Assembly: GCA_013146195.2 (NCBI GenBank) | Contig: CM028377.1 | Coordinates: 20,920,796 to 20,984,795, forward strand | DNA length: 64,000 nucleotides | Reading direction: 5' to 3' | DNA from: Codonopsis lanceolata | Lineage: Eukaryota; Streptophyta; Magnoliopsida; Asterales; Campanulaceae | Part shown: positions 47,356-58,489 of the stretch, piece after piece | Position numbering within the stretch: the stretch's first letter is position 1 | Layout of the letters: every line of letters begins with the position of its first letter | Translations under genes and position numbers: made by a program | The notes under the pieces: model-generated | What the model was told of the DNA's origin: nothing | The model's input: only the letters and a program-made list of their open reading frames with translations | The model's database searches: none

Positions 47356-48522
47356 GAAGGGATGACTAGCGCATGAAACGTGGTGCACATGTCTTTTTTG
47401 TGTGATTTAAATATAAAGAGTCAGCATTAAATGTTGATATACCGCGATACAAATATATACCGCGATACAAAAACAAACAACCATAATATAGTATATTAGT
47501 CTTTGCACCGTGGTATATAACTTCAATTTATGTATTTAAATATTTATATACAATGGTGTAAAATTTTCTCATTTGGTAGCAGTATTCAATTTTTTGATAT
47601 ATTTGTTTATAAATAGTTCCCTTCATAAATATTAGTTGCACTACGGTTGATAAATATATTAACCACGATACATAATACATGTTTTACTTTAATTTATGTA
47701 TCAAAAATCATGAATGTTAACACTGATGAACTGCGATACAAAATATACATGTGAACCGCGATACAAAATATATGTTTTACTTTCAATTTTTGTATTAAAA
47801 TACATCAAAATACATCGAAAATTTATGAATTCTGGGCATTCCCCATATAAAAGGCTGCATGGAGAGATCAAAGTCTATGAAAAATCTTCATTGTGAAAAA
47901 TCTTCATAGATCAGCTCCATATGGTTATTTATCATCAAGTTACTTCTAAAGCTTTATCATCAAGTTTATAAAGATGAAGGAAGAATGTGATGCTTTTTTG
48001 ATCTAAGATTTGTATGCATCCGAGAATCATAAAGCTTGAGAAGAAACTTGATGATAAACAACAGCTGGAATTTTAAATAAATCATATGGAGTAAGACGAA
48101 ATAACAATATATATGCTTGAGAAGAAATGACATTAGATATTTAAAGACGAAATAAGGAAGAAGAAGGGTTGTTGTCATTAATTTTTGGCTGTTGATATAT
48201 GTGCTGGGTGTAGTTTGTTTCTTTTTAATGCTAGATGTTGATGTTCTGTTCATTTATGTATCGTGGTTCACATAATGTTGCACCGCGGTTCACATATTTA
48301 TATACCGCGGTTCACATAATTTTCTAACTGTTGATATTTTTGCACCGCAATATATAAATATGTGAACCACGATGGGTCTCGTCTTTATTCATAGCGCGGC
48401 TCTTGCTCATTAAGGGTATTGCAGTCTTTTAGCGTTCAAAAGTAGTCTTTTCCGGTTGAAAAAAAAACACTGAACTAGAGAGGTTAGAAACTTCAAAAAG
48501 TAGACCGACCCAAATTTTGCCC
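47356..48522. mobile_element. MULE-like CGCG-rich family, copy D (left end missing)
   Basis: Starts at the LTR border, without a family terminus, and carries ataccgcgatacaaa units at 47440-47470, the interior shared with copy C, and a complete right end (cattaagggtattgcagtct, aaaagtagtcttttccgg, gtagaccgacccaaattttg). By eye, similarity to copy C is roughly 90 percent over about 800 bp, so the two are fairly recent relatives. Confidence 0.65.
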
Positions 48523-48533
48523 AAGAATTTAAT

Positions 48534-49651
48534 GGAATAATTGTGGGCCGGTACCATTTGGTGAAATTTTAACCTCTCAGCTACCTTAAAAAAAAAAAAA
48601 CCTCTAAAGTCCATTTTTGTTAATTTCTTCCCAATATACCCAAGCATACAACGTCCCCTCTCTCTAACAGAGTTTTCTCTCTTATTCTTCCTCCTACTAC
48701 TTCTTTCTCTTTTCTCTGTCACACTTTCTTTCTCTTCTTCCTACAAATTCGTCTTCATCTTTCTTTTCTCCATTGTTGACCTCTTTTTTCATCTTCTCTA
48801 ACCATTTTTCTCCATAACTTTTCATCTCGGATGAACCACATAACCAACTACATATCAAATTGAAGCTCTCGATGAGATCTACACATAGATTTAGGGGTAG
48901 TCTTCTTTTCAAGGTCAAAAACGATGTTTAAGCATTGTTTTGAGCTTCGAAAGTTTTTTATGCTCAATTTTTACACATAGATTTAGGGGCAGTGCTCAGT
49001 TTATTCATTCTGACGTCAAATTTGTTCATTTCGATACCCACCTTTATTGATATTTGGTAGCAGTGTTTAATTATTCATTTTGACGCCAATTTTGTCTATT
49101 TCGATGGTGAAAAAATCACTTACAGACAAATCTATTATCAATGCGCACAACCCTATGATGCTTAGTTTGGAGTCAAAGAAAATGTCGAGTGTGTGCGCAA
49201 AATTCGAACATGAGAGTACACTTTAGCGATGGCTTTGATGTGTGAAGTGGGCGTCGTTATCTATGATGTGGGTGTCGTTTGGGCAGTGGCTAATGTTTTT
49301 CCTTGGGCTATGATGTGGGCGTTGTTTGGGTAGTTGTCTATGATGTGGGCGTTGTGTCCTATGATGTGTGTGTCGTTGCCTATGATGTGAGCGTCGTTGC
49401 CTATGATGTGGGCATCGTTTGGGCAGTGGCCAATATTCAAATTTTGAACGATGCCTAATATTTTGAGCGATACCCAATGTTTTTCATAGCGAGGCCAAAA
49501 TTTGGGCAGTGGCTTTGTCCGTCCGTCTTTCCTTCATTAAGGATATCTTCGTTATTTTTTCCTCAAAAGTGTTCTGTAGCGGTTTAAAACAAATATAGGG
49601 GAGTTTTTCAATTAACATTTCTCCACATGGAACCGGCCCGGTTATCTGTTT
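48534..49651. mobile_element. MULE-like CGCG-rich family, copy E (minisatellite subtype)
   Basis: Ends are inverted: gggccggtaccatttggtga at the left, ccacatggaaccggcccgg at the right. The interior differs from the other copies: a pyrimidine-rich left part, then a minisatellite at 49240-49432. Near the right end it keeps ttcattaaggatatcttcg and the inner terminal motif. Confidence 0.6.
49240..49432 (+). repeat. Minisatellite, about 21-bp unit
   Basis: About eight imperfect units of tatgatgtgggcgtcgtt(gcc), some joined by tgggcagtggc. Units near 49357-49420 are the most regular. The open frame on the minus strand that crosses it is His/Arg-rich only because of the repeat. Confidence 0.8.
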
Positions 49652-49667
49652 AATCAACAAAAATAAG

Positions 49668-52140
49668 GGTGAAATTCGGGTAGTCCAATTGAACAATTTT
49701 CAATCGCTAAAGTATCATTTTCTTGAACCGTAAAACTAAAAGACATTTATGGGGGTGAAAATAGTACGATACCCTTAATGAACCGAAGACGCGCTATATA
49801 CGTTGTATCAATTTATGCATCGCGATGTAGGAAATTCATTTGTAAAACGTGATTTTGATGAATGCTTACGTGCATCGCGATGCACACAATTACGCATCAA
49901 AATCTCTCATTTCATAATGATGGATCAGGACTCCAAATTGATTCATTGCAAATACAAATCGATAAATACCGATTGAAATTCGATGTATTGTGATGCAAAC
50001 CGGTTTTGAATGCATCTATTCCGCCTTCTTCTTTGTCCTCCTCCGTCGTAAGCATTTTTCTTCACCCCCCGTCTTCGTTCTGAAACATTCTCCAACCCAG
50101 CTGAGGTACTTTATAAATCGAAAAAATCATTTATCTTTCGGGGGCATTGCCCTCGAACCCCCATAATAGGGCACTGCTCCCTCGACCTGACCGGGCACGT
50201 CGATCATTGTTTTATTAGCGCAACAATTGTGATTTTTGAACGATTTAGGAAGAAATATTGGCTAGAGCTGTGGAATGATACGATACGAGCATGTTAGGAA
50301 ATGTTGGTTCGCAATGATGCTCAAATAGGCTAGAGGGGGATGAATAGCCTATGATGCTAATTTAAAACTTTTCTTTTTGTATTCATAAAGTACAGGTTTT
50401 AAAGGCACGTGAAATCGACATAACGAACATGTCTGCTGGTAACACAAAACAACAGACTTGCTCTAAGTAAAGAAATGAACTCTGCTTTTGGGTTGCAAAT
50501 AAATCAAAATCCTATTTTAGCAGTGGAAATTGTAAGGCTTGGATTTAGTGAGGAAGTCTTAAGTGGTTGTACACGAATATATGTTCAGAACAACAACACA
50601 CTTAATCCTTCTTCCAAATGCAGGTTTAGGAAGTCATGAGAGAATGGTTTTCAAAAGATTAATCAATTTATAAAAGCTCATAGAGAAGTTAATGCTGAAT
50701 ATTTAAAGAGGAATAATATGAAAGAACATCTGAAATTTATTAAAAGATAAATTTACAGAATACATCAACCTAGACTCTCTATGTATATTATTTGTCCTCA
50801 TGGTTCCAAACTTTAATCCTTACTTAATTATTCATTAGAAGAAGTTCTTAAGTAAAGATAGCAGTAGGAGACGACAACGAGGAACATATATAAGAAGACA
50901 ATTTTTAGGGTTGTTCATATAGGAAATATCTGAACAACTGAGTGTAGAGCACTCGACCTCCTATGATGATCAATTATTACACAATCAATAACATTTGTAA
51001 TTGAATACAAATCTGAAGATATGAATGCAATGTGTATAGATAGCTCTTTATCTTCCTCGGGCATGATTTGAAAATCTATCTTCAAATCGATCTCTGTCTT
51101 GAGATATTTCTGATCTCTCTCTTCTCATATCCCTTATCTTCTTAGCAATCCACAGAAAGTGTTTTGTTAAGGTCTGTGTCTTTCACTGCAATCTATTGTG
51201 GAAATCTAAGAGAATCGTTGTTGAAGACGATTTCTTTTATAGATCTCACAGCCTTGTCGAACAGATTCTTGATACATATTCTTCTTTGTTGTTCGTTCTC
51301 TTTTCATTCTTGAAGAGGAGGGGGAAGGATTTCTTTTATAGACAAAGGTCTTTCTGATCGTTGAGATATGTTGATAAATTTTCTATCCGTTTGAAATAGT
51401 GTAGTCGTTGAAGATTGTTGGATAAAGATGTTATTCGCTGGATCTCTAACTCTTGGGTAAAGTAGATTCTTTTGTCTTTTCCAGAGCAAGTGTAGAGAGA
51501 GAAGATCTTACAGCATCTGAGATGTCAAGCTTCATAAAGATATGAATGACTTTTGAGGCTTGAATATTTTTGTCTCTTCTTAATCTCCTGCAATCTTTTC
51601 TCTTTGTAGCACGTATAGAACTAAGTCTGCTGGTAAGAAATTCAACCCAGAGGAGTAAGTCTTCTACAAGCGAAGACTGATGGCTGTTGGTTACGGTATG
51701 AACAATCAAATCGTAGCATGTCTATTGGTGACGAGTCTTCAAGATATTTTTGTGTTTATGACAAGTCTGCTGGTGATGGGTTTTCATAAGACTTTTCATG
51801 CTTTAGCATGTCTGCTGGTGTTGGTGCATCTGAATCGCTAGTCTGTTGATCATCAATAAGAAGGTATGACTAGATCAGGACATTCATAATCTAAAACCTA
51901 TGTGATGTCAAACAAGTTGTCACACTAACCGGTACGCAGACCTTTTAGCCACTTGTTATGACACACGGTAATGGGAACAAACAAATCAAAATATTCAGAA
52001 TATGCAAGGAGATAAGTTATTCATCAACAAGCATATTCCAATATGAACGCTATTTTCGAAAAAAAAGTGTACTTTAGCGATTAAAAAAAACTGAGAAGCA
52101 GTAATTATAAGTTTGGAAAAAGGACCGACCTGCAATTTCT
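49668..52140. mobile_element. MULE-like CGCG-rich family, copy F, split by a SIRE-like LTR
   Basis: Left part 49668-50291 starts ggtgaaattcgggtagtcc, with the palindrome tgcatcgcgatgca at 49881-49894 and ctcctccgtcgtaagc and cctcgacctgaccg shared with copy G. Right part 52044-52140 carries only the inner terminal motif (aaaaagtgtactttagcg) and the end (ggaccgacctgcaatttct). Flanks caaaaataag and caaaaaaaaa match at 8 of 10. The LTR 50292-52043 sits between. Confidence 0.65.
50292..52043 (-). mobile_element. Solo LTR of a SIRE-like copia element
   Basis: On the minus strand it begins tattggaatatgcttgttga (52043) and ends ggctattcatccccctctag then atttcctaaca (50292), the SIRE-type LTR signature. 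About 1.75 kb. No coding sequence is attached, and the two halves of copy F flank it. The expected 5-bp target duplication is not exact. Repeats of the agtctgctggt type (cagcagac) occur throughout its interior. Open frames at 51304-51709 have no family match. Confidence 0.72.
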
Positions 52141-52157
52141 CAAAAAAAAAAAAAAGG

Positions 52158-52409
52158 GGGAGAAATTCGAGTTGGTCTCCTCTAAATAATTTTCATTCGC
52201 TTTACACATTTTTGTAATCGAAAAAAGCACATAGTACATCATGATGCACAAAATAAGATAGTTTCATAAATCACAATGTACAAATGATGCATCACGATAC
52301 ATGTTTGTGTGTATATCTGTATGAAGTTCCTTTTTTCCAGTTACGAGAAAAATATAAAAGTGTAAAACGGCTAAAAACTTTAAAAATGAGACGGACAAGT
52401 AATTTTTCC
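52158..52409. mobile_element. MULE-like CGCG-rich family, copy H (short)
   Basis: A 252-bp copy with ends ggagaaattcgagttggtct and gagacggacaagtaatttttcc, inner motifs ttcattcgcttta / taaaacggctaaaaa, and a short centre with gatgcatcacgatacatg. It is adjacent to copy F. An interrupted C-run follows at 52425-52434. 52435-53161 has no recognised feature. Confidence 0.65.
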
Positions 52410-53161
52410 AAATTATAATCTCCCCCCCCCCCCAAAAAAATCAAGTGTTGGTCTCTATTCCCTTCTTTTGAAATTATTGTTCAGTTTTAACATTCTTAAG
52501 TTAAGCCGATTGTTTTTCAAATAATAACTTAAAGTACATCTTTTTTTTTATTTCAAAATCATAAAAAAAAACATTAGGAATTATGCATGTTATAATGTTA
52601 ATTTGTGGTGAAAAATATGTTATATATACTTAATGCTACATGGGATGCTCTTGCACCAATAAAATTGAAAGATAAACATTGATCGACTCATCAAAATCTA
52701 ATGATATATCACACAATTTTGATAGCATAAAAACTTGAGTAAAACGGTTTGACATATATTTTTGTAAGATAGATTCTTTTTATCTGATCCATCGTGTATT
52801 GGTAATTTGATGGGTTAAACTGTAAGAAAGTAAGGTTTCGTCTTACGAATTAAAATCCGTAAGACGGCTTTATTGGAGACTTACTCTTTTGCTATAATTG
52901 AGGATGAACCAGAGATTCACATTGACATAATTAACTCTTATTTAATTTGAATATTAGTGATACAAAACACCAATATTTTTTAACAAAAAATTGGCATCAA
53001 GGTTAAGGAGAAGACTTTGCTAGACAAGCCACAAAAGGTTTAAATGTTAAAAAAAAAAAACTCCTTTAAATTGGAATTGAAAAATTATAATCGAGGGTAG
53101 GAATCATTATAATTAACCCCATGCTTCCTGTTTGTGAACAACTAAATCCTTTTAAAAGTAA

Positions 53162-53949
53162 GAGAGTGACTATTTCAACTACAATTTTTGTTTATCTATA
53201 ACTTAATTAATTATTGCATTAATTAATAACATGTTTGGACAAATCTACTCTTAATTATTTTCTCATATTAAATTGACTAATAAAATTACTTTTCTAATTA
53301 CCTTCTAAATTTATTTTTTAATTCTAAGCATTAATGAATAACATAGTTAGAATATTTTTATTTTCACTTTTTATTAAATTCTTAATCAATTAAGCTTATT
53401 ACTAAAGTTATCTTGTATAAACAAAAAAATTAATATCTTAAGGACATCTTTTTGTTTACCAAACTTTGAGAAAATGTGCAGTCTTTGGTTATTGAAATAA
53501 AAATTTAAAAGTAATATTTAAAGGATATAATAATAAGAAAAATTTTCCAATAGTAAAATTTTAGCGTGAAATAGTATCGTGAAATTTTAAAACATTTTGT
53601 CTACCAATACAAAGGATTTAACATTTTAATTATTGAGTTAAGTGAAACCAATATTCAATATAATACCTACCATATTGCTATTATTAAATGCCTTAATAAT
53701 ATTATTTTTATGATAATGAAGTATGAGACACGAGTCATAAACAAAATTGATTAAGCATATTTATTACAAAAAAAAATACATTGTTTGTTGAGAATTAAAA
53801 ATTAATTTAGAAATAAAACATATAAGAAATACTTTGCTTCAAATGAAAAGTATAAAAACTGGTAATTATGTTCAAATATATAATTATTTAATGTAAAATA
53901 ATAATAATGTAGTGGATAAATGAAAAAATGTAGTGAAAATGGTATTTTC
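53162..53949. mobile_element. MITE, copy 2 of the 39578-40514 family
   Basis: Collinear with copy 1 through gactatttc, catgtttggacaaatctac, tcttgtata(g/a)acaa, agtgaaaccaatattcaata and aaaattgattaagcatattt, but about 150 bp shorter and more diverged. Ends gagagtgactatttcaacta and tagtgaaaatggtattttc. Flanking bases are similar (aaaagtaa / ttaagtaa type) but not an exact repeat. From 53950 to 55831 I see no supported gene; the sequence is AT-rich with short open frames only. Confidence 0.75.
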
Positions 53950-55831
53950 TTTTAAGTAATTATCCCTAAAATAAATATACCCAAGATAATTATCTGTCCA
54001 AAAAACAAAATAAAAAGAATAACAAACGGCAACATTTCTAGTGTTTAGAAGTGGAATTGTTTAGTTTTGATTGACAATGAGGTGTCAGTTGCCGTATATG
54101 AACAGAGTATTCAAAAAGTCAACAGATTATCTTCATTAATTTGCATGGAGTAGGTTTCACTTCTCTCACACGTACCATAAATTAATCACTTTAAATTAAT
54201 CCAATCTTCAATAATCAAACCTTATTGACTTTCATATAAACATATGAACGAATAAGAATCAGTCAATGAAATGTGCTTAGCTAACTCATTTTTATTTCTC
54301 AATCACTATAGTGGAAGTCTTTGTGGCCGCCCTCTCATTAATGTTATGTCCACACATTCTTGAATTTGTCAGCTAGCAACCCTCAGAATTTGTTAAAAAA
54401 AAGTGACAAATTTAATGTAAAAGTGATACATTTAAGACCAATAAGCTGAAGATATTCATTTATAAAATTTGACGGGGAACATTGTAATTTCTAAAAACTA
54501 AGAACTGAAAAAAAAAATCAATAAATTAATTCATTTGATTAAAAAAAAGTGATTTGAGGGCCACATAAGTGATTTTTTCGATTAAAAAAAAGTAATTTAA
54601 CGATTAAAGAATTAACAACAGTTTGGATCAAACAACTTAAACCAAACATCAAATCAAACACAACTCATTAAAAATCAATAAAATAATTCATTTGATTCAA
54701 AACCAAAAAACTCATACAACAATGGCGCTGAATCCAATACTTTTACATATATCACCATATTTATCTCAATTATTATTATTTTTAAATGGTTATAAACTTG
54801 AAAAAATCATAGAAAATTTTTCTGATATTCAAATGAAACAAACCAAGTTTTTATTTATAAGTAAAATGTATATTTTAATTTAAGAAAAAAAAATTTTAAA
54901 AAATTTTTGGCCAAAAATTGGCCAAGAAAAACGAGATGAAAAAGAAATTGGGGCCACTAGCAAGCTGCCATGTGGAAAGAGAGAGTGGAAAGGGGAGGGT
55001 AGGAGGTGCTCAGTGGTTGTCAGTCACAAGCTTTTTTTTTTTGAATTTTGACCTTTAAAACGTCGTAGTTTCGTGTCTTTAAATGTTAAAACGGTGTAGT
55101 TTAATGGTTTGGTTGGTTTGTTTGATTTTTTTTATTTGATTTTGATTTATAACACATATTAATCTAATTTAAATCAAATCAAATAAGAATTAAATTAGAT
55201 ACTTTTTACCTTCATTATTGTAAATTAAGATTTAGTTTAATCAGATATTGATACTCTATTGTCCCGGCTCTCAGAAAATTTAGAAAGTAGAGCAGCCTTC
55301 AATTTTTACTTTTGGCTTTTAGTAATAAGCAAAAAGTAACGAGGCCAATCCAAAAAAGCCCATCTGTCTCCCGCCTTTACTGTGCCGCCCGCGCCAAACA
55401 AAGGCTACCGCCACAATCCGCAAATAATTCAATTCCACGCACCCACTTGACCCGATTAAGGAACCACAAACAAGCTAACAATTTGTCTAAACGATGTTTA
55501 TTCCGTCACTGTCTAATTGGATTTGACCAACACAAGCTGCTGTTAACGCTGTTAGAAGGATCCGTTTAAACTGTGAAGATACTTTGAGAAACCAAGCTAC
55601 TACGATGTTAGGTCTATCTGTCACGGAGGAATCATAAAAAAGGTGGAGAATTATTAGTTTATTGCTATTAGAAGTGGGACCCCGTAGGCCCAGCCGAGTA
55701 TCTGACTCTGACCTCGGCTCATTTCCCTATTACCCAACAAATTTTACTTCATCTGATAGCGCGTGTCTTGAACCCCCTCATTTGTGTTTCCCTTTTTTTA
55801 AACCTAAAATTTAGATACGACTTTAAAAAAA

Positions 55832-57415
55832 GATTAATTAATTATTTGATCATTCAACTATCTTAAAATTCTGTGTTTCGTTCCACTAATTTTTTTATAT
55901 GTGTTTGGTTCCTTAATTCAATTTTTTTTTATCAATTCCCCCTTCGTATCGTTATCATTACTAAAAAATTTAATATGAGCTAACTTTTCAAAATTTTAAA
56001 ACTATAAGGAGTTAATGTGCCAATTGAAAAAAAAGTTATCTTCAACCTTAGAATTAGAATTCAAAAATATTATACAACAACAAAACATAACATATCAAGG
56101 TTTAAATCACCTCTATTTTATATTAACACTGCCTTTTTCGAATTTTTTTGTCTTGTTAACTGGATAACCTCTCTTCCCTTCATTCCCCTCCCCTCCCCTT
56201 CCCTCAATGTTTGGTTGTACATGGGATTTATTCCTTGTAACTTGAGCCTCATTCCCTCCACTCTCTCTCTTTCAATTTCAAACTCCTCTGCAACTCAATT
56301 CTATATTAACACTGCGCCCCCAGTCCCACCCCCTCAAACCCATCTCTGAACCCAGCTAAGCGGGAACCAAGATGCCTTTAGAACTTCCAGACTCAAGAAG
56401 CTTCCGCCTCCAGTAAAAGTCCTTGTAGATCCGTCGGAAGAATCTGATCTAGAAGTATCCTCCACGGACTTTGGAAGTTTCGAATTCAGACTCGAAGATC
56501 CGGTGCATATGTTTCCCGTCGATGAGTTTTTTTCGACTGTAAACTCGTTCCGCTGCATCTCTCGATGATTCGACCAACGGTGGTTTCTACGACACCATTC
56601 GGTATTGAATCACCTGATACACTTGAAATCTCGACGGAGAGCGGAGATTTAGAGAAATGACCTGTGGGGAGAGGGCGTTGTTTCCTAGGATGAATAGAGT
56701 AGCGGTTAAAGGGATGGTTAATGGGTTTGTGTTTGAGAGGATGTTGTCCCAGCCGGCGAAGTCGCCAGCACCGATTAGTGCATCGATTATGTTGTTGAGT
56801 AGTTGTTGTTGTTGTTGGTCCAATAGTTGTGACGTGGGTGGCAACGGTGGTAGGGTAATGGTTGTTAATGGAAGTGATGTTGGTGGTGGAATCAGAGACT
56901 CTATGGCGGTGGAGAAAAGGCATAGATTTTTGGTGGTGAGGAGTGTTGTGAGGAGGAGCGAATTGGGCATTAAATTGGGTAGAGAGAGATTTTGATTTTC
57001 TTGAATTGGGTTTGTTGCAAAATTGACGTTCGGTTTCTCTGCCCTTCCTGTAAAATGAGGGGGAGAGAGATGAACTTGGTTGGTGATGAAGGAGGAAGGA
57101 GAGCGGAATCGTTTTTGGGAGGAGGGAAAAGGGGATGATATATGTTTTTTGTGGATGGGAATTGACCAAAAAAATCATTAATATTTTTAATTTCAATTCT
57201 AAGGTTGAAGATGACTTATTTTTCAATTGACACATAACTCCATATAGTTTGGATAGTTTGAAAAGTTAGCCAACGTTAAATTTTTTAGCAACAGTAACGG
57301 TAAGAAGGGAGAATTGACCAAAAAAATTGAATTGAATGACCAAACGCATACAAAAAAATAGTGGGACGAAACACAGAGTTTTTGGATAGTTCAGGGACGA
57401 AAAAAATATTTAATC
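55832..57415. mobile_element. Candidate Pack-MULE with terminal inverted repeats of about 240 bp
   Basis: The left arm 55832-56070 and the right arm 57170-57415 are inverted copies over about 240 bp. Landmarks are ctctgtgtttcgt(t/c)ccact, gctaacttttcaaa and atcttcaaccttagaatt. Outermost bases are gattaa. Flanks ttaaaaaaa (55823-55831) and ctaaaaata (57416-57424) agree at 7 of 9, compatible with a decayed 9-bp MULE duplication. The centre (56150-57160) is GC-richer and coding-like, with a host gene piece on the minus strand. No transposase. Confidence 0.7.
56340..56985 (-). pseudogene. Fasciclin-like (FAS1) gene fragment captured in the Pack-MULE
   Basis: A minus-strand open frame from ATG 56970 has a Pro/Thr/Leu-rich start, then a Gln run and NNIIDALIGAGDFAGWDNIL, then PLTATLFILGNNALSP. 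This looks like the first helix and the first beta strand (T-x-F-x-P-x-N/D-x-A-L) of a FAS1 domain, as in plant fasciclin-like arabinogalactan proteins. A Gly/Asn substitution (ILGNN for IPGND-like) and loss of similarity after about 56640 suggest truncation or frame changes. A larger overlapping frame (56486-57235) is probably a shadow. Gene family assignment is moderate; function is certainly lost. Confidence 0.45.
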
Positions 57416-57916
57416 CTAAAAATAATACTTCTTTCTTACTTTAAAAAATCATCCTATTTGCCTGGATTCCAAATTATGAATAACTAACTCTAATATACTT
57501 CATTTTTTCCACCAAATAATTTATATTTAAAAAATCTAATTATTAAAGGATATATAAATAACCTTAAATGTGGTCATAATTACAAAATGTTTGAGCATAA
57601 CCAATATAATATCAAATGTGGGGGGTAAGTTGAAATGTTATGGAGATGATAAATATAACTTTTTGAAAGTGAATTATTATATTTTAACGTAATAAGTAGT
57701 TTTCTTAAAAACTCTAACACATATGGTCATAACTGAAGTACGAAAAAATAAATAAATATAAAGTGATAAAAGTGTTTTCGTAAAAAAAGAAGCTTTAGAA
57801 ACATGATAATTATTTTAGAAACAGAAAAAAAAAGAGAAAGTAAAATAATTATTTGGAAACGGAAGAAGTAATAAAGAATATACACGAGACATTAAGTTAT
57901 GATTTAATATCAATTA

Positions 57917-58173
57917 CTCCATTCGTTTTCAAATAATTGTCTTCCTTTCTTTTTTTGTCCGTTCCAAAATAATTGTCTGCTTTCAAAATATTTGTTTTTA
58001 GTAAAACACTTTTACCATGTTACCCTTACTTTTTCTACCTACTTTAATTATGGTCACATATTCAAGAACATTAAAAGAAACAACACATTACACCAATATT
58101 TATAATACAATCAATTATTTTTTCTTAAACGAAGTGTCGGGTCAAAGAGGACGATTATTTGAAAACGGAGGAA
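57917..58173. mobile_element. Stowaway-like MITE (same family as 8943-9199)
   Basis: TA at 57915-57916 and 58174-58175; ends ctccattcgttttcaaat and atttgaaaacggaggaa. The interior is collinear with the copy in the YTH intron. Confidence 0.82.
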
Positions 58174-58175
58174 TA

Positions 58176-58427
58176 CTCCCTCTGTTGCAAGCAAAGATTT
58201 CACCAAACTATTTTGGAATGTTTCACATAAAAAGTTCACTTTAAAAATTATGTTTATAATTTCTACAGGCTTTAATTTTTACTTTCTACCTGTGTTGCAA
58301 TCATATTGATTGTGCTTAAGTATATGCTAAAGTATTTTTGTAATTATAACCAACTCTAATAATATTAATATATCCCTTAATTGTTTGAATTTTTAAACGT
58401 GGATTTTTTTTGGTGGAACGAAGGAAA
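58176..58427. mobile_element. Second Stowaway-like MITE, head-to-tail with the first
   Basis: Starts ctccctctgttgcaagcaaa directly after the shared TA and ends ggtggaacgaaggaaa, followed by TA (58428-58429). It is a different subfamily from its neighbour: the left end ctgttgcaa and tattttggaatgtttcac resemble the common plant ctctgttcc Stowaway type. Confidence 0.72.
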
Positions 58428-58489
58428 TAAATAATAAGTAATTGATACTCCAAATGGGAAATATGCTTAACAAATGAGAAAATGATCTT

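Noticed and set aside
45163..47360. Firm 2188-bp solo LTR call from the gaagg repeats
   Set aside because: The 5-bp match could be chance in 2 kb, and LTR-like sequence continues left of 45168, so the boundary was left open.
49223..49477. His/Arg-rich 84-codon ORF
   Set aside because: Produced by translating the 21-bp minisatellite; no protein family.
42897..52409. CRISPR array or bacterial repeat interpretation of the CGCG units
   Set aside because: Units are degenerate, spacers are not unique, and the copies have inverted ends and target duplications of a plant transposon; the DNA is clearly eukaryotic.
56486..57235. 249-codon open frame on the minus strand
   Set aside because: His/Thr/Arg-rich and out of frame with the FAS1-like reading; it crosses the inverted repeat border of the Pack-MULE.
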